Positions 37,954-45,101 of a stretch of 64,000 nt of DNA are shown here, in pieces; the first letter of the stretch is position 1, and each line of letters starts with the position of its first letter. Origin of the DNA: Mycobacterium sp. 1164966.3 (GTDB taxonomy: Bacteria > Actinomycetota > Actinomycetes > Mycobacteriales > Mycobacteriaceae); the NCBI RefSeq assembly GCF_001665395.1, contig NZ_LZSG01000019.1, forward strand, positions 57,319-121,318. The letters are read 5' to 3'. Made by a program: the position numbers and the translations under genes. The notes beneath the pieces were generated by a model that worked only from the letters and a program-made list of their open reading frames with translations, was not told where the DNA came from and made no database searches.

Positions 37954-39614
37954 CCAACTGGGATCACTCCGTCGACCTCCTGATCGCGGGCAGCGGCGGG
38001 GGCGGGATGGTGGCGGCACTCGTGGCGCTCGACTCCGGGATCGAGCCGCTGGTGATCGAGAAGCTGGAACTCATCGGCGGGGCGACGGGGATGTCGGGCG
38101 GCATGGTGTGGTTGCCGAACAACCCCTTGATGGTTGCCGAGGGAATACCCGATTCGCATCAAGACGGTATGGCGTACTTCGACGACGTTGTCGGCGACAT
38201 CGGTCAGGCGTCGTCGGTCGCTCGCCGCGAGATGTTTCTGACCGCCGGCTACCAGATGATCGAGTTGCTCCTGCAAAAGGGTGTTCGCCTTGTTCGATGC
38301 CCCGGCTACTGCGACTACTATCCGAACCACAAGGGCGGCAACGCAGCCGGACGTTCGGTCGAGGGCATACCTTACGATGCGTCGGCATTGGGGAGCTGGG
38401 GCGACAGGCTCCAGACTATGGACAAGAACTGGAATCGCGGATTCGTGGTGATGACCAACGAGCTGCGGTCGGTGCAGTACTTCAACCGCTCGCCACGCGC
38501 GTTCGCCGTAGCGCTGAGGGTGTTTACTCGCACCTGGTCCGCCCGGCTGCGGCGCCGCAGGATGCTGACCAACGGCGCGTCAATCATCGGTCAGATGCTC
38601 AAGGTGCTGATCGACCTCAGCGCGGGTGATCCGCCAGTGTGGACCAACACTGCGATGGACGACCTGATCGTCGAGCAAGGTCGGGTCGTCGGCGCCCGCG
38701 TCACTCGCGGCGGCTCGTCACTGAATGTGGAAGCGCGCAAAGGTGTGCTGCTCGCCGCGGGTGGGTTCAGTCGCAACGCGGAAATGCGCCGCCGCTTCAG
38801 CGGCGATCAGCCGAACGAGGCAAAGTGGTCTCTCTCGAATACGGGCGACACCGGCGAAGTGCTACAGACGGCGATGCAGCTGGGCGCGAAGACCGACTTG
38901 CTCGATGAAGCCTGGTGGCTGCCATCAGTTTTCGTCGCTGACCCCCGCGCCCGCGCAATCGGCCAAGCGCGGCAGCGGCCCGGGGCCATCTACGTCGACC
39001 GCACCGGCAGGCGCTTCTGCAATGAGTCGAACTCCTATGTCGAAGTCGGCAAGGCAATGTACGCCAACAACGCCGTGCCGTGCTGGCAGATCTTCGATGA
39101 AGGTTATGTACGACGGTACGTCTCATCTGCGAATCCGCTGCAGACGCGCCGGCTGCCGGAAGAGGTGATCGAGTCGGGAGCCGTCCTGCGCGGTGACACC
39201 CTTGCTGACCTCGCACGCCAGATAGATGTCCCCGCAGAAGCATTGGAGCAGACGGTCGTGCGCTTCAATGAGTTCGCGGCCAAGGGGCTAGACCCGGACT
39301 TCGGGCGCGGTCAGTCGGCGTACAACGTATGTCTCGGCGATCCCGGTTACAAACCTAACGCCGCACTTGGGCCGCTCGACCGTGCGCCGTTCTACGCCGC
39401 CCGGGTGTTCCCGGCCGACGTCGGTACCTGCGGCGGGGTACTCACCAACGAGCACGCGCAGGTCCTCGACCAAGACGAACGCGTGATTGAGGGGTTATAC
39501 GCGACGGGCAACATCACCGCTACGGTTATGGGCCGCAACTATCTCGGAGCGGGCGGTAGCATCGCGAACACCATGGTGTTCGGCTACGTCGCCGCCAGCC
39601 ACGCCGCCGGTTAG
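37950..39614 (+). CDS. FAD-dependent dehydrogenase, 3-ketosteroid delta1-dehydrogenase/fumarate reductase family
   Basis: A 554-residue flavoprotein overlapping the Rieske gene by four bases (ATGA). It has the FAD dinucleotide fold at the N-terminus (DLLIAGSGGGGMVAAL, then GGATGMSGGMVWLP), a middle cap domain, and the C-terminal FAD segment GLYATGNITATVMGRNYLGA. The architecture fits KstD-like enzymes that introduce a double bond next to a carbonyl. The substrate is not necessarily a steroid. Last gene of the rightward operon; terminator-like structures follow. Confidence 0.9.
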   Translation: MTNWDHSVDLLIAGSGGGGMVAALVALDSGIEPLVIEKLELIGGATGMSGGMVWLPNNPLMVAEGIPDSHQDGMAYFDDVVGDIGQASSVARREMFLTAGYQMIELLLQKGVRLVRCPGYCDYYPNHKGGNAAGRSVEGIPYDASALGSWGDRLQTMDKNWNRGFVVMTNELRSVQYFNRSPRAFAVALRVFTRTWSARLRRRRMLTNGASIIGQMLKVLIDLSAGDPPVWTNTAMDDLIVEQGRVVGARVTRGGSSLNVEARKGVLLAAGGFSRNAEMRRRFSGDQPNEAKWSLSNTGDTGEVLQTAMQLGAKTDLLDEAWWLPSVFVADPRARAIGQARQRPGAIYVDRTGRRFCNESNSYVEVGKAMYANNAVPCWQIFDEGYVRRYVSSANPLQTRRLPEEVIESGAVLRGDTLADLARQIDVPAEALEQTVVRFNEFAAKGLDPDFGRGQSAYNVCLGDPGYKPNAALGPLDRAPFYAARVFPADVGTCGGVLTNEHAQVLDQDERVIEGLYATGNITATVMGRNYLGAGGSIANTMVFGYVAASHAAG

Positions 39615-39630
39615 CTTGCGCGAGCAGGTG

Positions 39631-39709
39631 GCGCGAGCAGACGCAAAATCCCGCGACACGCCGGGGTTGTGGGGGATTTTACGTTCCCCCGCAAGCGGGA
39701 GGTGCCCCC
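39631..39709. terminator. Terminator-like inverted repeats between convergent genes, with dispersed-repeat sequence
   Basis: CGCAAAATCCC (39642-39652) pairs with GGGATTTTACG (39673-39683) with one mismatch, a bidirectional terminator stem. It is followed by CCCGC-AA-GCGGG near 39688-39699 and the run GGAGGTGCCCCCA. The block CGAGCAGACGCAAAA at 39634-39648 recurs exactly at 49766-49780. Both parts look like mycobacterial dispersed intergenic repeats. The end of the crotonase gene on the minus strand runs into this element. Confidence 0.6.
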
Positions 39710-40548
39710 AGCTCGCCCTCGATAAACTCGCGCGGTTTCATCCCGGACTGCATGAGCTCGGCCCGCCGCGCCTGAACGTCGGACGCCGCACCGACCATGT
39801 TGGTCAAGATGTGGCTGACCTGCAGGTGCACCCGCATGCCCATCAACTCCCACGCGCGCTTGACGTTGTTCTTCACCGCCATCAGCGTCGTCAGCGGGAT
39901 CTGCGCAATTTTGCGGGCCATCTCCTCGACGACATTCTCGAGTTCGTCGCGCGGCACCACCCTGTTGAGCAGACCCCACTCGAGGGCTTCCTGGGCCGAG
40001 AGCGTCGGGGCGAGCAACAGCCAGTCCATGGTGCGGTGCCAGTTCATCAGCAGCCACGGCTCGATCATGGTGTGCCCGCCGGGTTCTCCGAGGCTTTGGG
40101 CAAGCGGCATCTGGAAGTACGCGTCATCGGACGCCACACAGAAGTCGGTCAGCAGACCGAGGTAGATTCCGCCACCCATGCAGTAGCCGTGGATCTGCGA
40201 GATCGTCGGCTTGGGAAACTCCCACAGGTACAGCGTCGGCCAGAGAAACAAATCTGCGGTGCCCTTGTACAGGTCCTCGAAGGTGTTTCCGAAGTCTGGG
40301 TAGGGGTTTTCGTCGGGGCTCCAACGCGCCACGTGCCCGCCGCAGAAGCCCTTGCCGTTGGCCTTGAGGATAACGACTTTGATCTCCTTGTCGCGGTCGG
40401 CCTCGTGTAGGCAATCGTCGACTTCGGTGACCAGGACCGCATCCTTGGTGTTCGCCTTGTCGACTCGGTTCAGGATGATCCGCGCAATCGGCGGTTCGCG
40501 CTCATAGATGACCGCTTCGAGCACACGCCGCTCCATGCCGGGTGACAT
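39679..40548 (-). CDS. Crotonase-fold protein lacking canonical hydratase glutamates, copy 2
   Basis: From ATG 40548, 289 residues (other Met at 40569 and 40536). It is paralogous to 34145-35017 over its whole length (shared KANGKGFC, HGYCMGGG, LNRVVPRDEL, KRAWELMGMRVH). The hydratase Glu positions are Y129 (GGGIYLG) and L149 (YFQMPLAQSLG), so normal hydration chemistry is unlikely. The last ten residues (LGAPPACGGT) and the stop are encoded by the terminator/dispersed repeat, giving a secondarily acquired tail. Convergent with the FAD dehydrogenase. Confidence 0.88.
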   Translation of the reverse strand: MSPGMERRVLEAVIYEREPPIARIILNRVDKANTKDAVLVTEVDDCLHEADRDKEIKVVILKANGKGFCGGHVARWSPDENPYPDFGNTFEDLYKGTADLFLWPTLYLWEFPKPTISQIHGYCMGGGIYLGLLTDFCVASDDAYFQMPLAQSLGEPGGHTMIEPWLLMNWHRTMDWLLLAPTLSAQEALEWGLLNRVVPRDELENVVEEMARKIAQIPLTTLMAVKNNVKRAWELMGMRVHLQVSHILTNMVGAASDVQARRAELMQSGMKPREFIEGELGAPPACGGT

Positions 40549-40779
40549 TACCGGATATAACGGTGCCATCGAACGACTCGAGAGTTTCGTGTGATTCCGC
40601 TTGAGCCGCCGTCGATCTTGTCGACGCGGACGGCCGACCGCGTCGCCACCGCAGAAGTTCGCAGGATATTCGCAACGCCGGGTGGTTGCGCGATGTCCAC
40701 GCTTGCGGTGAGCTGACTTGGAGGCACTGAAACAGTTTCCGACGAATGGGGCTCGGCATGCCGGGCAGCACAGCTGGAA

Positions 40780-41586
40780 TTGGTGGCCCGGCTGAAGTCG
40801 TCCTATCCGGAGCTTCCTGATGCTCCCACCCCCGATCTTCTGGACCACGAGCGCATTGCCGCCTACCTCAAGACGCCGCATGACGTCGGCGGTGAGCCGG
40901 ATGTTCCCCTCAGATTCGAGAACAAGCAGTACGAGAAGTGGGAAGAGAACACCTACGTTTTGTGCGAGGTTCTCGGCTGGCGCGGGATCTGGTTGTCGGA
41001 GGAACGACGCCGGATGGGCAACGTCGACCTCGGCCGCACCATCTACCTGGGACTGCCCTACTACGGGCGATGGCTGCTGGCCGTCGCCCGCATTCTGGTC
41101 GAGAAGCATCACATCGGTCTGAGCGAGTTGGCCGAACGCATGGCCGAGGTCAAGGCGCGGTACCCGGAAGGCCTGCAGGGAAAGTCATTGGCGGCCAAGC
41201 CGAAGTTCGAAGGTGACCCGTCGAGTGTCGAACGCAATAGTCACCACATGCACGCGGTCGGCAAGGGCGACCCCCAAGTGTTCGCCGGACAGGCCGGCGA
41301 CCCGAAGTTTCGCGTCGGCGACCACGTCGTGGTAAGGGACCTTCCGGTCTTGCTGTATACCCGCACTCAGGAGTACTTGCGTGGTGCCAGAGGCGAAATC
41401 GCTGTCGTCTCCTACGAAAGCCCGGCAGCTGAGGACGAGACGTGGGACAGCCCGGACATGAAGCCGGAGTGGTTTTACATTGTTCGCTTCAACCTCTCCG
41501 AGCTGTGGGATGGCTACACCGGACCTGGCAACGACACGTTGCAGACCGAGATCCCGGAGCGATGGCTGGAAAGGGCCTCAGCATGA
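40780..41586 (+). CDS. Nitrile hydratase beta-subunit-like protein
   Basis: A 268-residue protein from TTG 40780 or the GTG at 40783. The helical N-terminal half has the NHase beta core (ENTYVLCEVLGWRGIWL, LPYYGRWLLAVARIL, ELAERMAEVKARYP). The C-terminal SH3-like barrel has FRVGDHVVVRDL and PEWFYIVRF. Beta subunits cover the metal centre held by the alpha subunit. It is followed at once by the alpha-like gene, whose first ATG (41583) overlaps its stop by four bases. Confidence 0.85.
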   Translation: MVARLKSSYPELPDAPTPDLLDHERIAAYLKTPHDVGGEPDVPLRFENKQYEKWEENTYVLCEVLGWRGIWLSEERRRMGNVDLGRTIYLGLPYYGRWLLAVARILVEKHHIGLSELAERMAEVKARYPEGLQGKSLAAKPKFEGDPSSVERNSHHMHAVGKGDPQVFAGQAGDPKFRVGDHVVVRDLPVLLYTRTQEYLRGARGEIAVVSYESPAAEDETWDSPDMKPEWFYIVRFNLSELWDGYTGPGNDTLQTEIPERWLERASA

Positions 41587-42280
41587 CCGATCACGATCAC
41601 GATCGAACCGCTGCACCGATGGTCGACGAGACAACCGATTCGAAGTCCTCGAGATCGCCCTGCGCGAACTGTGCATCGAGAAGGGCATATTCACCGCGGA
41701 GGATCATCGGCGCTTCACCGAATTCGCCGAACAGATCGGCCCGACGCCCGCCGCCCGCATGGTGGCCCGGGCCTGGCTCGATCCGGAGTACAAGCAGCTC
41801 GCCCTCACCGATGCGCTCGCCGCAAGCAACGAAGTCGGCGTGGACTGGCTGCAGCCCACGGGGTTTGGGACTCCCAGCGACTTCACGGCCTTTCGTGTCC
41901 TCGAAGACACGCCCACGCTGCACCATGTCATCGTGTGCACCTTGTGTTCCTGCTACCCGCGGCCGATACTGGGCAATTCGCCTGAGTGGTACCGGACACC
42001 GAACTTCCGGCGCCGTATCGTGCGCTGGCCACGCCAGGTGCTCGCGGAGTTCGGGCTGTACTTGCCCGAAGAGGTCGAGATCCGGGTGGAGGACTCCAAT
42101 CAGAAGCACCGGTTCATGGTGATGCCCATACGCCCGGCCGGCACCGACGGCTGGTCCGAGGACCAGCTGGTGCAGATCATCACTCGTGATTGCCTGATCG
42201 GCGTCGCACTGCCGAAGGTCGGCGTGACCACGAAAGTGATCACCGAGACCCGGCCGGCCATCCATCCGGTGGAACAGTGA
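41583..42280 (+). pseudogene. Nitrile hydratase alpha / thiocyanate hydrolase gamma-like subunit, frame break near its start
   Basis: The metal-binding loop V-C-T-L-C-S-C (41933-41953) is intact, and Thr in CTLC is the signature of cobalt-type enzymes. Downstream LGNSPEWYRTPNFRRRIVRW and QVLAEFGLYLPEEVEIRV are typical. However the natural start MTDHDHDRTAAPMVDETTD (ATG 41583) is in a different frame from RFEVLEIALRELCIEKG. One missing T in GATT (41637-41640), giving DETTD-FEVLEIAL, would restore one frame. Either a real inactivating deletion or a sequencing error. An uninterrupted frame from 41480 exists but its first 50 residues are not NHase-like. Confidence 0.75.
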
Positions 42281-42642
42281 TGGCGAATACTCGTTCGGTC
42301 AACGGCACCGCACCCACGTCGCTGGCGAAAATCATTGAACGCAACCAGGTCTGGCGCCGGATGGCAGCAAAGTACGGCGTCGACAACCCCGTACCGCCAT
42401 GGAAGACCAGTCTCGACGGTATCTGCGACGCGCTCGACCAAAGCGCCTGTGGCTCAGAGGTGCTCAACTTTGTAGAGCGCCGTGACGAAGAGGACGCGCT
42501 CTCGGCAACCGTCTATTCCACGCTGCCCTATCCCGAGAATCGGCTGGTCGCGCTGGCGCACTCGTTGGTGGCGCGCGGCATTATCGACGAGGCCGAGCTC
42601 GAGGAGCGTATGGCAGCAGTGCGGGCGAGGCTGGAATCCTGA
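42280..42642 (+). CDS. Small NHase beta-N-terminal-like protein (thiocyanate hydrolase subunit or NHase activator)
   Basis: A 120-residue protein; its ATG overlaps the preceding TGA by one base. It has PPWKTSLDGICDALD, NFVERRDEEDALSATVYSTL and RLVALAHSLVARGIIDEAEL, resembling the N-terminal helical half of NHase beta. Two families have this shape: the small subunit of thiocyanate hydrolase, and the NhlE/P14K-type activator that delivers cobalt-loaded alpha subunit by subunit swapping. Position after beta and alpha genes fits the activator; a decision needs a profile search. Confidence 0.75.
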   Translation: MANTRSVNGTAPTSLAKIIERNQVWRRMAAKYGVDNPVPPWKTSLDGICDALDQSACGSEVLNFVERRDEEDALSATVYSTLPYPENRLVALAHSLVARGIIDEAELEERMAAVRARLES

Positions 42643-42645
42643 GCG

Positions 42646-43191
42646 TCAGGATCGGGCCAGCAGCCACGCATAACCGTCGCTCTCACCGGACACGACCGGG
42701 ACGAGCTCGGCGAAAGCGGTGGAAAGCTCGCCGGGTTCCGCCCGGAACGGACCTGGGGCAGAGCCAATTTCACTGAGCACCACGATTGCCAGCAGCCCGC
42801 CCGCAGCCAGGCGTTCGATGATGGCCCGCTCGAGGTGGCGGTCCCGAAACTTGTGGCAGAAGACGACGTCGACTTGCGGACCATCCGGCAGGCCGTCGTC
42901 GAGGTCCCATGTCTCGAAGCGGCAGCGATCGCCAACCCCGGTGCGCCGGGCCAGATCTCGCGCCTGGTCAACGGCCACCGCGGAGATGTCCACCCCCAAC
43001 ATCGTCAGTCCGCGGCGCGCCAGCCAGACCGAGCCGAGTCCCTGACCGCAGGCGATGTCGAGACCCTGGCCGGACGTCGGGAACATATCGGCATAGGCGG
43101 CGAAGACGGCCGGCGGACCAACCGCATCCACGGGTGCCGGTCCGCGGCTCGCGTGCTTCTCGTCCCAGCGGCGGCGGTCCTCGTCGGTCAC
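42646..43191 (-). CDS. Class I SAM-dependent methyltransferase
   Basis: A 181-residue protein opening MTDEDRRRWDEKHASRG. It has the SAM motif I LDIACGQGLGSVWLA (about 44-58), acidic loop GVDISAVAV, and motif III-like ETWDLDDGLPDGPQVDVVFC. No N-terminal targeting signal. It resembles TehB/thiol methyltransferase-type small enzymes; the substrate cannot be read from the sequence. It is convergent with the NHase trio, three bases from the last stop. Confidence 0.85.
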   Translation of the reverse strand: MTDEDRRRWDEKHASRGPAPVDAVGPPAVFAAYADMFPTSGQGLDIACGQGLGSVWLARRGLTMLGVDISAVAVDQARDLARRTGVGDRCRFETWDLDDGLPDGPQVDVVFCHKFRDRHLERAIIERLAAGGLLAIVVLSEIGSAPGPFRAEPGELSTAFAELVPVVSGESDGYAWLLARS

Positions 43192-43201
43192 ACGCCTCAG
43201 C

Positions 43202-44296
43202 CTAAGGCTGCAGGACCCGTTCGCCGGAGTCCTGCGATGGACGCGGGTCGCCCCATCGTTGGCTCAGCACCCGCATCGGGTCCGCGTAGCCGTCGGGCAT
43301 CCCGCGATATGGCGAGTGCCGTCTCAGATACCAGCGCAGTGCGGGCGCCAGCAGGCGCAGTACCACCCGTCGCCAGCCGACCTTCGCCCGCAACTCGGCG
43401 TTCATGCCGGGAAGCGAATGATGCTGGAAAGCAAGAACATTCTGCGAACGTTCGGTGTCCATCCAATCGGTGGCATACCAGGAACGGTCGTCGTCGGGAT
43501 CGCCGGGCCGTCCCGGCGGCAAGCCGCCCGCCAGCCCCATCGCGGCCGCAGACTCGGCGCCGATGACGGCCTGGGTGATGCGGTGGGTTTCATCGCCGCC
43601 GATCAGGAAGACCTCCCGAACCTCGTCGGTCACCGTCGCCGCGCAAAGCGCGGCAGCGACATCACGCACGTCGACGCTCTGAATACGCCCGTCGGACGGC
43701 AAGACCGCTTCGAAAAAGATCAGCTCGCGGTCGATCGTCCAGCGCGGTTCGGCGCTGAGCACCGCGCCGAGCCGGAGTATCACCCACTCCAAATCCGAAG
43801 TTGTCACGAGGCGTTCGGCCAGGGCCTTGTGTTCGCCGTAGAGCTCGGTGGGTCGCACCGGTGTCGACGACGTCAACAGCTCATCGGTGCGGTAGGGATT
43901 GCGCGCCCCGTACACCGCGATGCTGGAAGCGTGCACGAAGCGCGGCGGGGACGGCAGCGCCGAGGCGGCCTTGACCAACTCCGCGGTGGCATCGACGTTC
44001 ACCGACCGCGCGAGCTCGCCACGGGCATAGCAGAACGGCGGAATGACGGCCGCCAAATGGATGATCGCCGACGGCGCAACCGCTTCCAGCAAGGTCGTGA
44101 CATCGGTGGGTGACGTCAGATCGGCCCAGCGCACCTCGACACCTGGACGTGCGGTGAGCGCTTGTGCGCGTTTGCGGTTCGCGGGAATGTCCAGGTCGGT
44201 CGCCACCACGCGACGGCCCTGGCCGGCCAGCGCGGCAACCACCGCAGAGCCGACGAGGCCGAATGCCCCGGTGACGAGTACACGATCGGTGGTCAC
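43202..44296 (-). CDS. NAD-dependent epimerase/dehydratase family protein
   Basis: A 364-residue protein from GTG 44296 with GGAGGA just upstream. Extended SDR: TGAFGLVGSAV nucleotide loop near residue 9, acidic turn ATDLDIP, HLAAVIPP, and active-site Tyr-x3-Lys in ELYGEHK. The C-terminal 60 residues are basic and amphipathic (VGWRRVVLRLLAPALRWYLR). It lies 10 bases downstream of the methyltransferase start region and is divergent from a TetR gene. Confidence 0.88.
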   Translation of the reverse strand: MTTDRVLVTGAFGLVGSAVVAALAGQGRRVVATDLDIPANRKRAQALTARPGVEVRWADLTSPTDVTTLLEAVAPSAIIHLAAVIPPFCYARGELARSVNVDATAELVKAASALPSPPRFVHASSIAVYGARNPYRTDELLTSSTPVRPTELYGEHKALAERLVTTSDLEWVILRLGAVLSAEPRWTIDRELIFFEAVLPSDGRIQSVDVRDVAAALCAATVTDEVREVFLIGGDETHRITQAVIGAESAAAMGLAGGLPPGRPGDPDDDRSWYATDWMDTERSQNVLAFQHHSLPGMNAELRAKVGWRRVVLRLLAPALRWYLRRHSPYRGMPDGYADPMRVLSQRWGDPRPSQDSGERVLQP

Positions 44297-44335
44297 TGCG
44301 GTCCTCCATAACGGAATAGTCGACACACGCCATTT

Positions 44336-44351
44336 CTGGACAACTGTCTGG
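44336..44351. promoter_or_regulatory. Candidate TetR operator, site 1 (epimerase side)
   Basis: CTGGACAACTGTCTGG is an imperfect inverted repeat (CTGGAC/GTCTGG around 4 bases), 40 bases upstream of the epimerase start. It matches site 2 (44491-44506) in CTGGAC and in TGTCT at the same spacing. Confidence 0.5.
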
Positions 44352-44490
44352 ATTTAATGATCGAGGGTAGCCGGTTGTCGGCGGTCGGGCAAGTGTGGTC
44401 CAGGCAGCAAAGGTCGCTCCTAGACTGGAAAACACGCGCGAAGTCGCATTTCTCGATGAATTTGTCCCGCGCTGTCGACCGTTTTCTATA

Positions 44491-44506
44491 CTGGACGGGT
44501 GTCTAG
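44491..44506. promoter_or_regulatory. Candidate TetR operator, site 2 (overlaps the regulator start)
   Basis: CTGGACGGGTGTCTAG forms an inverted repeat with one mismatch (CTGGAC/GTCTAG). It contains the GTG start of the TetR gene (44499-44501), so the regulator mRNA is probably leaderless and autorepressed by binding at its own start. Confidence 0.5.
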
Positions 44507-45101
44507 AGATTCCGCTCCTCCGGTGGCCTCCGTCAGCCGTGACTCGGGCGCAGTTCGCCGGTCGGACCGTCGGCCGGGGCAGACGATCCGCAAGGTTCTC
44601 GATGCCGGGCTGGAGGAGCTGCGCGAATCCTCCTACGCCAACCTGACTATGCGGGCGGTAGCGGCCCGTGCCGGCGTATCGCCGGCCAGCGCGTACACCT
44701 ACTTTTCGTCCAAGAGCGCGCTGGTCGCCGCGGTCTACTTGCGTTTCCTGCGTGATCTTCCGATGCACACCGACGTGAACGACACGACGAAGACCCGGGT
44801 GAGTGCCACCATGCGGGACATGGCGGTGGTGGTCGCCGACGAGCCGGAGCTGATCACGGCGTGCGGTGCGGCGTTGATGGCCGACGACCCCGCGGTCAAG
44901 CCCTTGCGGGAACAGATTGCAGAAGAGGTCTCCAGGCGGATCGGCGCAGCCCTGGGCCCGGGATGGTCGCGTGCGGTGAAGTCCACGCTGCAGATGACGT
45001 TTGCCGGCGCCCTCATGACGGCCCGGTTCGTCAGTTACGACGAGATCGCCGGGCAGTTGGACGAGGCGGTCAACCTGATTCTCGGCGCGTCAGTCGCCTG
45101 A
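44499..45101 (+). CDS. TetR family regulator of the epimerase gene
   Basis: A 200-residue protein from GTG 44499. DNA-binding domain about 28-75 (IRKVLDAGLEELRESSYANL, RAVAARAGVSPASAYTYF, SSKSALVAAVYLRF). The C-terminal part is all helical with no recognised ligand motif. It is divergent from the epimerase gene, with two similar inverted repeats in between; inference: local repressor. The 3' end overlaps the convergent cyclase/LuxR gene by 12 bases. Confidence 0.9.
   Translation: MSRDSAPPVASVSRDSGAVRRSDRRPGQTIRKVLDAGLEELRESSYANLTMRAVAARAGVSPASAYTYFSSKSALVAAVYLRFLRDLPMHTDVNDTTKTRVSATMRDMAVVVADEPELITACGAALMADDPAVKPLREQIAEEVSRRIGAALGPGWSRAVKSTLQMTFAGALMTARFVSYDEIAGQLDEAVNLILGASVA

Noticed and set aside
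41480..41582. Early start for the nitrile hydratase alpha frame
   Set aside because: The segment is a shadow of the beta-subunit gene and gives an Arg-rich non-homologous end; a frame break near 41637 is the better explanation.
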